Assembly: GCA_947626465.1 (NCBI GenBank)
Contig: CANQSI010000047.1
Coordinates: forward strand, 1-6,951
Reading direction: 5' to 3'
Source of the DNA: an uncultured Atopobiaceae bacterium
GTDB taxonomy: Bacteria; Actinomycetota; Coriobacteriia; Coriobacteriales; Atopobiaceae
Length of the DNA stretch: 6,951 nt
Shown here piece by piece: positions 1 through 6,648 of this stretch; within the stretch, counting starts at the first letter, position 1, and each line of letters begins with the position of its first letter. Both the position numbers and the translations under genes were made by a program. The notes under the pieces are model-generated. The model saw only the letters and a program-made list of their open reading frames with translations. It did not search any database and was not told the DNA's origin.

Positions 1-695
1 ACGAACTCGCCGGGGTAGATGTCGAGCGACACGTCCTCGAGCGCGGGCTTGTTCGGCTGCGCGGGATAGATCTTCGTCACGTGGCGCATGGAGATCGTGG
101 GCTCGAGGTCGCGGTTCACCTGCGGGGCGTTCTCCTCGGAGCCAAGCGAGCTGTAGAGGCCGTGCGGCGTGTAGCCGAGGTCGGCCGCCTGCGCCTCGGG
201 CGAGGTGGACGCGGTGACGGGCGTCACCGGGGCGGGCGTCGCCACGGGCATGTCCGATGCCGCGCCAGCCTGCACGCTGGGTACGGAGTGTGGAAGGTGC
301 GCAACCGCATAGGGGTCGGGCACGCGCGGGACTGGCGCCGCCACGGGCGCGGGCGCAGGAGCTTGGGGCGCGGGAGCCGAAGGGAGGGGCATCGCAGGCG
401 CCACGGGCTCCACCGGCACCTCAACGACGTCCTCGATGGGGGAGGCGGGCTCTCCCACAAGCGAGTTTGCGGGCACCTCGCAAAGGAAGCTCGGGATGCT
501 CGGATCGCTCACGGGAAACGGCTCTCCCTCGGCCACCTCCGCGATCCCCGCGACATCAACCGCCTCGACGGGCGGCACGGTGCCGGGGGCCTCGGAGGCA
601 TCCTCGCGTATGGTTGGCGTGAGATCCGCGCCCGGAACATCCGGAGTGGGATCTGCGGGCACGGCGTCGCCGCCCCCGCGGAAATGATCTGCCAC
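1..695 (-). CDS. ftsE: Cell-division ABC transporter ATP-binding protein FtsE-like, 5' part only, with long N-terminal extension
   Basis: The gene reads leftward and runs off the window; about 231 codons are visible. From residue 203 (Met at 87-89) the protein starts a typical ABC ATPase N-terminus: MRHVTKIYP, then KPALEDVSLDIYPGEF at the window edge. The Y-P aromatic position, ALxxVSL and GEF match FtsE closely. FtsE is the cytoplasmic ATPase that with FtsX controls peptidoglycan hydrolases at the septum. Walker A, the signature motif and Walker B lie outside the window, so ATPase activity cannot be checked. Residues 1 to about 200 are low complexity, rich in Pro, Ala, Val and Glu, with no visible domain; ordinary FtsE lacks this. 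The GTG start at 693-695 is chosen because AAGGAG lies 6 nt upstream and the frame stays open to the edge. Another ABC ATPase (MacB/LolD type) is the main alternative. ftsX would be expected next, beyond the left edge. Confidence 0.65.
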   Translation of the reverse strand, partial: MADHFRGGGDAVPADPTPDVPGADLTPTIREDASEAPGTVPPVEAVDVAGIAEVAEGEPFPVSDPSIPSFLCEVPANSLVGEPASPIEDVVEVPVEPVAPAMPLPSAPAPQAPAPAPVAAPVPRVPDPYAVAHLPHSVPSVQAGAASDMPVATPAPVTPVTASTSPEAQAADLGYTPHGLYSSLGSEENAPQVNRDLEPTISMRHVTKIYPAQPNKPALEDVSLDIYPGEF

Positions 696-701
696 GGTGT
701 G

Positions 702-707
702 CTCCTT
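702..707 (-). promoter_or_regulatory. Ribosome-binding site fixing the GTG start of ftsE
   Basis: On the minus strand AAGGAG is followed by 6 nt and then GTG at 695-693. No ATG in this frame sits at a comparable Shine-Dalgarno. The first ATG near the ATPase domain (87-89) would remove the extension but has no purine-rich site in front of it. This supports the long form of the protein. Confidence 0.6.
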
Positions 708-737
708 GACATCTGCGATTACGGACAGACACGGGCA

Positions 738-768
738 AGTATAGCGAAGGTTTGGCGAAGACCCTAAA
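738..768 (-). promoter_or_regulatory. Candidate promoter for ftsE
   Basis: Reading leftward, TATACT (743-738) matches the sigma-70 -10 consensus at five of six positions. No good -35 is present: the best hexamer in range is TTTAGG (768-763), with a long 19-nt spacer. Transcription would begin near 731 and give a leader of about 35 nt before the GTG start, with the ribosome site inside it. The -10 is persuasive and the -35 is not. Confidence 0.4.
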
Positions 769-825
769 AGCTGCATGGTACGCTCACGTTTGCACACGCA
801 CGCTCACCCATGCCCAAGTCGCATC

Positions 826-833
826 AGGGAGGA
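826..833 (+). promoter_or_regulatory. Ribosome-binding site fixing the malic enzyme start
   Basis: AGGGAGGA ends 4 nt before ATG 838-840. The reading frame is open further upstream to another ATG at 775, but that would add 21 residues of Arg/His/Pro-rich sequence unlike the family, and 775 has no purine-rich site. The start at 838 is therefore preferred. Confidence 0.75.
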
Positions 834-837
834 ACCC

Positions 838-2013
<1,176 letters not shown>

Positions 2014-2019
<6 letters not shown>

Positions 2020-2034
2020 GGCCCGTGCCCTCGC
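2014..2034. terminator. Short hairpin between convergent genes, possible bidirectional terminator
   Basis: AGGGC (2018-2022) pairs with GCCCT (2027-2031) around loop CCGT. GCG (2014-2016) then pairs with CGC (2032-2034) past one bulged T, giving 8 bp in all. It overlaps the malic enzyme stop codon and sits in the 31-nt gap before the convergent lipoprotein stop. There is no T-run on either side, so termination is only inferred from position. Confidence 0.3.
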
Positions 2035-2050
2035 GCTTCAAGAAGGTGGG

Positions 2051-3595
2051 CTAGCCGCCGAGGACGGAGCCATCGGCGAGCGTGAGCGTGTGGCCGTTGA
2101 AGTTCACGGTGCCGTGGTTCTCGAGGTCGGTGATGGCGCAGTCGGAGGTGAGCTTCCACGTGCAGCCCGCCTCCACCACCACTTTGAGAGAGCCGGGGTC
2201 GTCCTCGCCCGGCGCTTCGAGGTTGATGGCGCCCTCGAGATGCGACCCTTCCGTGAGGTGGATCTCGGCGGTGGAGAGCCTGTCCACGACGACGTCGCCC
2301 ACGAGCTGCTGGTGGATGCAGGTCAAGGTGGCGCTTCCGCCATTCTTGCCGGCCTCGCCCCAGCCAAGCGAGCCGTCGTTTGCCGCCACGCGCAGGAGCG
2401 CCGCCTCGGCGTCGGCGTTTTGCACGCGCACCCCGTCGAGCGTGATGCGTGCATTCACGTTCGTCACGAAGAAGAGATCGCCTGAGTTGTTCGTGAGGGA
2501 GCCGCCGGAAAGCTCGAGCGTGGAGGCTTCCTCGGCGGCGCCTCGCTCGCTGAAGGCGAGGATGCCCTGCACGTTCACGGGCGCGTGGGTGCCGCGGTTC
2601 GCGTCCATGGCGCTCGCCACCGAACAGTTCGAGAGGCTCGCGGCGGCGCTTCCCGAGAGCACGAGCGCCTCGGCGTGGGCGGCCGTGAACTTCGCACCCT
2701 CGGCAAAGAGCGTAGAGGTCACCTGCACCGTAGGGGAATCGGTGCCGTTCGACACGAGCTCGCCGCTCGCGACCGTCGCCTTCCCCTTGGCGCTCACGCG
2801 AAGCGCGGGCGACGAGGTGCCCGAGGTCGTGAGCATCGCGCCGTTCAAGCCCACGGACCCCTTGGCGCTCGCCACCACCGCCGGCTCGTTCGGCTTCGTG
2901 GTGGTGACCTCCGTCTTGTTGAGGATCGTCTCGGAGCCCTCCCCATAGGCGAAGATCCCCGCCGAGCCGTCTGCCGAGGAGGTCACGGAGCCCCCGTCCA
3001 TCACGAGGCCGCCGCCGTGGGACACGAGAAGGGCGGCGCCGAGGCCGAAGAGCCGCGCCTTCGAGAGGTCGGTGGGCTCGCCTGCCTGCTCGACGGTGCA
3101 ATCCACGAGCACGACGTCCTTCGCCGTGACCTTGAGCGCGTTCTCGTCCTCGGTTCGCGAGCTGAACTTCATGCCAATTGATTTGCCGGCCTCGGCGAGC
3201 ACGGTCTTCGCACTCCCCTGCTCGGCGGCGACGGTCTCGGCATCGCGCGCGACGGTGATGTCCGTGGCGCCGTCCTCGCCCGCGACGAGCGTGATGAGGT
3301 CGTCGGTGGCGATGTCCTCGGGAGAGAGCTCCTCGCCCGCATCGGAGGAGATCTTCGCCTTGGAGAGATCCACCATGAGGTCGGCGTCGCCGGTGCGCCG
3401 GAACTCCCCGCCATGCATCTCCCCTGGCACGAGGCGCATCGTGGTGTCGTCGACGTTCGCCACCCGGCCGAACACCTGCGAGCCGGGCTCGAGCTGGCTC
3501 GCCGTCTGGCCGCAAGCCGCGAGCACGCCCACCGCCGCCACGAATGCGAGGAACACCGCGCACACGGCGGCGACTCTGCCCTTGACGTGGCCCAT
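2051..3595 (-). CDS. Predicted surface lipoprotein with right-handed beta-helix repeats
   Basis: This 514-residue protein has a lipoprotein signal peptide: basic start (Lys5, Arg7), a hydrophobic core and a lipobox Leu-Ala-Ala-Cys with Cys28 as the lipidated residue. It is therefore probably anchored on the outer face of the membrane. Residues about 35-115 (VFGRVANVDD through DITVARD) look like a small beta domain, faintly like DUF5666/OB-type folds. From about 150 to 430 there are Gly/Ser/Thr-rich rungs of roughly 21-26 residues, for example those starting EPAVV, SPALRV and SPTVQV, typical of a parallel beta-helix. The C-terminus (GCTWKLTSDC, then VNFNGHTLTLADG) resembles the closing motif of other beta-helix surface proteins and carries two nearby cysteines. 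No catalytic motif is visible, so adhesion or glycan binding is only a guess. The start is ATG 3595-3593 behind a tight GAGGGGGGAG tract. It is divergent from the BTAD regulator, its likely controller. Confidence 0.8.
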   Translation of the reverse strand: MGHVKGRVAAVCAVFLAFVAAVGVLAACGQTASQLEPGSQVFGRVANVDDTTMRLVPGEMHGGEFRRTGDADLMVDLSKAKISSDAGEELSPEDIATDDLITLVAGEDGATDITVARDAETVAAEQGSAKTVLAEAGKSIGMKFSSRTEDENALKVTAKDVVLVDCTVEQAGEPTDLSKARLFGLGAALLVSHGGGLVMDGGSVTSSADGSAGIFAYGEGSETILNKTEVTTTKPNEPAVVASAKGSVGLNGAMLTTSGTSSPALRVSAKGKATVASGELVSNGTDSPTVQVTSTLFAEGAKFTAAHAEALVLSGSAAASLSNCSVASAMDANRGTHAPVNVQGILAFSERGAAEEASTLELSGGSLTNNSGDLFFVTNVNARITLDGVRVQNADAEAALLRVAANDGSLGWGEAGKNGGSATLTCIHQQLVGDVVVDRLSTAEIHLTEGSHLEGAINLEAPGEDDPGSLKVVVEAGCTWKLTSDCAITDLENHGTVNFNGHTLTLADGSVLGG

Positions 3596-3665
3596 GCTCC
3601 CCCCTCACTTCGCGCCGCTTCGTCCCCCTGTTCCGAGGCGAGACGGCGGTCCTTGGATCTCCCCC

Positions 3666-3680
3666 GCCCCAGTATGGGGC
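3666..3680. repeat. Inverted repeat in lipoprotein leader, operator or RNA hairpin
   Basis: GCCCCAGTATGGGGC is a 15-nt near-palindrome: GCCCC pairs with GGGGC, and the inner A and T can also pair, leaving three central bases. It lies about 70-85 nt upstream of the lipoprotein start. If the promoter at 3714-3743 is right, it lies within the leader RNA. On the minus strand its centre reads CATACT, a weak -10 look-alike, so it could instead be an operator over a second promoter. Confidence 0.45.
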
Positions 3681-3713
3681 AGCGTGCGACTTTCGGAAGC
3701 CTCGGGCGTTCGA

Positions 3714-3743
3714 AATACACTTCGATGTTTGGCGATGTTTCCA
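3714..3743 (-). promoter_or_regulatory. Candidate promoter for the lipoprotein
   Basis: Reading leftward, TGGAAA (3743-3738) and TGTATT (3719-3714) each match the sigma-70 consensus hexamers at four of six positions, with an 18-nt spacer. Transcription would start near 3706, giving a leader of about 110 nt. The tandem CGATGTTT repeat fills most of the spacer and overlaps the -35. This is where SARP and OmpR-type activators often bind weak promoters. Support is moderate to low. Confidence 0.3.
3723..3740. repeat. Tandem direct repeat CGATGTTT x2, candidate activator site
   Basis: CGATGTTT occurs at 3723-3730 and 3733-3740, exact over 8 nt with a 10-nt period, i.e. one helical turn. A related CGATGTG lies at 3782-3788. 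Each CGATGT at 3733 and 3782 is followed about 14 nt later by AGCCGAT, making a loose 21-22 nt module repeated at about 49-50 nt. SARP regulators are known to bind heptameric direct repeats spaced about one turn apart near the -35, and the divergent gene encodes a SARP-like regulator. Binding is inferred. Confidence 0.5.
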
Positions 3744-3999
3744 GTCAGCCGATTCGCCACGCCTTTCGCCAGCTTTCCGCACGATGTGCAAAACGTAGCC
3801 GATCAACTCGAATTGTTCCGTGCCCTGCTGCGCGCGTGGGCTTTCCCATAGCGCCCCCACCTGCTTGTTGGGCTTCGCCACGCGCGCATCGCGTTCGCCG
3901 ATTCGTGCAACGCCGTGCTTAAGGCCGCTCACTAGCGTCGCCATTCCACGAAGCACTGGGTGGCGGGCTGCCGGGGAGGGGGAGGACCTGTGCCCGTCG

Positions 4000-4016
4000 C
4001 TCCTGAAAAGAGGAGG
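4000..4016 (+). promoter_or_regulatory. Strong ribosome-binding site of the BTAD gene, within a possible anti-SD hairpin
   Basis: AGGAGG (4011-4016) is a full-consensus Shine-Dalgarno 5 nt before ATG 4022. Just upstream, CTCCT (4000-4004) is perfectly complementary to AGGAG (4011-4015) with a 6-nt GAAAAG loop. An outer GCCC (3992-3995) and GGGC (4015-4018) could extend the pairing in a rival register. Folding would hide the ribosome site, so translational control is possible. The site itself is certain enough to fix the start; the regulation is inferred. Confidence 0.6.
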
Positions 4017-4021
4017 GCGCT

Positions 4022-6580
4022 ATGCCGAGAAAGGGAGAAACGAAGGGGACGATCAACAAACTGGTACTCGCAATGGAGCTCCTCGGCCATGGGACGTTTG
4101 ACGAGCTGCGCACGCTTGGCTTTTCCACCCGAACGCGCGATATGGACGAGGTGCTCCCCCGCTTGCCGAAGACAAGCGTGGTCAACCCATGGTTTGGCTT
4201 TGAGTGTCGAGCGCAAGGCGACGGCGCGCTCGATCTCGCGAAGTGCGTGGGGCGCGCAAAGCGCTATCCCAAGCTCGTGAGATCTGTGATCGAGGGCCTC
4301 CTCGGGCGAGGCGACATCGTCCGCGCCGGACGCATCATCCTCGCCGCGAAGGGCAGCGTGGAGGTGGGCGACCTCGTGGTCTCCCACTGCTTCGACTTCA
4401 TCAACCACGGCTTTCGCGAGCTCGTGGAAAGCTACGTGTTCGACCAGGCGTTCGGCGCGAGCGAGACGGTGCGCACCCTCGTCTCCTCGGTGATCAAGCT
4501 CCTCATCACCCCGCCGGAGCGCTTCAGCCGCGCCCTCGTCGACGCGCTCGAGGCGCTCAGCGCGCTTGACGCGAGCGGCGCGCACGCGGCGCTTCCCAAG
4601 CGCGAGCGCGTACTGTGGGAGCAGGCGCGCGCCTTCATAGGGCTCATCACCGCGTGGTCCACCTCGAAGACGGCAAGCCCGGTGAATGCGGCTTCCCAGC
4701 CCTCCTCCTTCGGCGGCGACGACGAGCTCACGCGCGAGCTCATGGCCCTCCAAGCCATCCACGGCCAACGCCTGGGCGGGGCCTATGAGCAGGCATTCCA
4801 GCACCTCAGGCACATGGGCGCGGGCAGCGAGGACGCCTCGATCGTCTCCGCGCTCGGCGCCTGCGAGTATTTCATCTGCGCCACGGTCTCGGGCAGGGCG
4901 GTGGGCAAGGGGGAGCGTGCCCTGCTCTACCAATCGATCGACTTCCTCGACACGCAGGGATTCCTCGTGCTCAGCAACTCCGTGGAGGGCTACTCCCTCG
5001 CGGCGCTTTCCCTCGTGGGGGAAAGCGGGCTCATCACGCCCACGAAGGACACCATCGAGCGAGTCGCGCGCCATCCCGACACGCGCCTTCGCGCCGCGCT
5101 GCGCCTTGGCCTCGCGCTCATGCTCCTTCGCACGCGTTCGCTCTTCGCCGCGTTCTCCATCACGCGAAGCCTCACGGAAGACCTCCTCACCGTGGGCGCC
5201 GAGACCCTCGCGCTCGCCGCCTATCCCGTGGAAACGCTTGCGCGCGAGCTCATGGGCGAGGGCGTGGAGGCGCCGCCTCCCGTAGACGTCGATGCCTGCG
5301 ACCCCGCCCTGCTTTGCCTCGCGCGCCTCATCTACGCCATCGCGTGCTCGCTGCCCGAAACGGTCGATACGCTCGACGACTTCGCCTTCGAGGAGCTCCT
5401 CGAGGAGGCGGTGCCCAGCTTTGCCGTCGACGTGCTGGTGGAGCTCGTGATCGAGAGTCCCTGGGAGGCGGCGAGGACCTTCGCGAACCAGCTCCAGGGG
5501 CGATGGGCGCGGCCGGGCCTCTCGGCACGCCGCGAGATGGCGGACCTCGCCCTCACCGGCATCGAAGAGCTCTTCCCGCGCCTCACGCGCAGGAAGGAGC
5601 GCCAGGAGAAGGCCTTCCTCGTGGCAGCAGAGGCGGCCGCGCTCGCGCCGCCCGCGCCACGCAAGGCCGCGAAGCCGAAGGTGGATCCGCGCCAGCTCGC
5701 CCTCTTCGATCCCGCGTGCCCGCCCAAGCAGCCACGCGCCCTCGAGTACCTCGACGCTGAGACGCCGCTCTTACAGCTGAAGCTCCTCGGCGACTTCGAG
5801 GTGATCGTGGGCGAGCGCAGGATCGAGCGGGATGATTGGCGTCGCAGGGCCGCCCGCCTCATGCTCGAGATCCTCGCGATGGTGCCCACCCACTCCCTCA
5901 CGCGCGCCGAGCTCTGCGAGCTCATATGGCCCGACCGCGACTTCCTCCTCAGCCGAAACAACCTCTATTCGGTGGTGAGTTGCGTGCGCGAGACCCTCGG
6001 CTGCCGCGACGACAAGCCTCCCTACCTCGTGATCGAGGGCGGGCGCATCTCGCTCAACCCCAAGCTTGTGATGGTGGATGCCGACGAGTTCGAGGCCCTC
6101 TGCAAGGAGATCCTCTCGCACGAGGGCGATAGGCCGTGGCGGCTCTCGCTCTGCCGGCACGTGAGCGCGATCTACGCGGGAGGGATGCGCATACCCCCGC
6201 AGGACGTGCGCGGCGACTTCGCGGCCAAGCAGCGCACGCTCCACTCGCTCTACCTCGACGTGCAGGTGGAGGCGAACGACCTCGCCCTCAAGGAAGGCCT
6301 CGTGAAGGAGGCGCTTTGGTTTGCCCAGGCGGCCCGCGAGAAGGAGCCGCTTCGCGAGGACGTGGTGGCGTGCTACCTGCGCGCCCTCGCCGCGGACGGG
6401 CGCAGGAAGGAGATGGAGGACACCTTCGACGCCTACGTCGCGCGGCTTAATCGGGAACTGCGCGTGCAACCCTCCGCACGCATGGAGGCGCTCTACCGCT
6501 CGCTCGAGCGCTGGCTCGAGAAGAACGCGCAGGGCGGCTACCCCGGCGACCTCGAGGAAGCCATGAAGGGCCGCCCATAG
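4022..6580 (+). CDS. Large transcriptional regulator with C-terminal winged helix and BTAD domain (SARP/AfsR-like)
   Basis: The product is 852 residues. Residues about 585-675 form an OmpR-type winged helix: LKLLGDFEVIVG at the start, then the helices around LTRAELCELIWPD and NNLYSVVSCVRETLG. Residues about 686-835 are a bacterial transcriptional activation domain (BTAD): VDADEFEALC, VEANDLALKEG, LREDVVACYLRAL and ELRVQPSARMEALYRSL. This pair defines SARP/AfsR-type DNA-binding activators. Residues about 75-530 are mostly alpha-helical, with TPR-like character in places. I see no P-loop, unlike AfsR and large SARPs that carry an NTPase. The first about 70 residues could fold as another winged helix. 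A Pro/Ala/Lys-rich linker (about 535-580) contains QLALF at 558-562. The gene is divergent from the beta-helix lipoprotein, its most likely target. The start is set by a perfect AGGAGG. The signal sensed is unknown. Confidence 0.85.
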   Translation: MPRKGETKGTINKLVLAMELLGHGTFDELRTLGFSTRTRDMDEVLPRLPKTSVVNPWFGFECRAQGDGALDLAKCVGRAKRYPKLVRSVIEGLLGRGDIVRAGRIILAAKGSVEVGDLVVSHCFDFINHGFRELVESYVFDQAFGASETVRTLVSSVIKLLITPPERFSRALVDALEALSALDASGAHAALPKRERVLWEQARAFIGLITAWSTSKTASPVNAASQPSSFGGDDELTRELMALQAIHGQRLGGAYEQAFQHLRHMGAGSEDASIVSALGACEYFICATVSGRAVGKGERALLYQSIDFLDTQGFLVLSNSVEGYSLAALSLVGESGLITPTKDTIERVARHPDTRLRAALRLGLALMLLRTRSLFAAFSITRSLTEDLLTVGAETLALAAYPVETLARELMGEGVEAPPPVDVDACDPALLCLARLIYAIACSLPETVDTLDDFAFEELLEEAVPSFAVDVLVELVIESPWEAARTFANQLQGRWARPGLSARREMADLALTGIEELFPRLTRRKERQEKAFLVAAEAAALAPPAPRKAAKPKVDPRQLALFDPACPPKQPRALEYLDAETPLLQLKLLGDFEVIVGERRIERDDWRRRAARLMLEILAMVPTHSLTRAELCELIWPDRDFLLSRNNLYSVVSCVRETLGCRDDKPPYLVIEGGRISLNPKLVMVDADEFEALCKEILSHEGDRPWRLSLCRHVSAIYAGGMRIPPQDVRGDFAAKQRTLHSLYLDVQVEANDLALKEGLVKEALWFAQAAREKEPLREDVVACYLRALAADGRRKEMEDTFDAYVARLNRELRVQPSARMEALYRSLERWLEKNAQGGYPGDLEEAMKGRP

Positions 6581-6592
6581 CCGCCCCGCACG

Positions 6593-6636
6593 CTCGAGGG
6601 GCTGCATCGGAAGCGAGTTCCGATGCAGCCCCTGAG
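6593..6636. terminator. Strong hairpin between convergent genes, likely bidirectional terminator
   Basis: GGGGCTGCATCGGAA (6598-6612) and TTCCGATGCAGCCCC (6618-6632) are perfect complements around a 5-nt loop GCGAG. A6597-T6633 adds a sixteenth pair, and CTC (6593-6595) can pair with GAG (6634-6636) past a bulged G. It lies 12-17 nt after the regulator stop and 13 nt after the stop of the opposing gene. A run of A (6637-6641) follows on the plus strand, so neither direction has the classic T-run after the stem. Position and stem strength still favour termination, as hairpins without T-runs are common in high-GC actinobacteria. Confidence 0.75.
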
Positions 6637-6648
6637 AAAAATTGCCGG

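Larger units (their letters stand above)
3596..4021. other. Long divergent intergenic region between lipoprotein and BTAD regulator
   Basis: This 426-nt stretch has no credible gene on either strand. It contains a palindrome (3666-3680), a candidate leftward promoter (3714-3743) overlapping a tandem direct repeat (3723-3740), and further short repeats. TTCGCCACGC occurs at 3753-3762 and 3874-3883, TTCGCC also at 3765 and 3894, and AGCCGAT at 3747 and 3797. A bulged hairpin lies at 3832-3854 (loop CTTT, bulged A3850). Near the regulator gene lie two purine-rich ribosome-site-like tracts (3973-3986 and 4011-4017). I found no convincing rightward -35/-10 pair. The length and repeat content suggest a heavily regulated region. 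Confidence 0.6.

Noticed and set aside
706..711. Perfect TTGACA on the plus strand as a -35 for the malic enzyme
   Set aside because: With 16-18 nt spacers the -10 positions read GACACG, ACACGG or CACGGG. The hexamer overlaps the ftsE ribosome-site region and is probably chance.
81..767. Plus-strand open frame of 228 codons opposite ftsE
   Set aside because: Composition is Arg/Gly/His-rich, as expected for the antisense of a GC-rich gene. The minus strand has a coherent ABC ATPase start and a proper ribosome site.
3990..4280. GTG at 3990 behind GGAGG, opening a 96-codon frame overlapping the start of the BTAD gene
   Set aside because: The ribosome site is good, but the product is compositionally odd and the frame is open mainly because of GC bias. 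The 4022 frame is the conserved one. At most it might affect translation of the main gene.
4892..4912. GRAVGKG in the regulator (residues 291-297) as a Walker A motif
   Set aside because: The spacing is one residue short of GxxxxGK[S/T], and no Ser/Thr follows the Lys.
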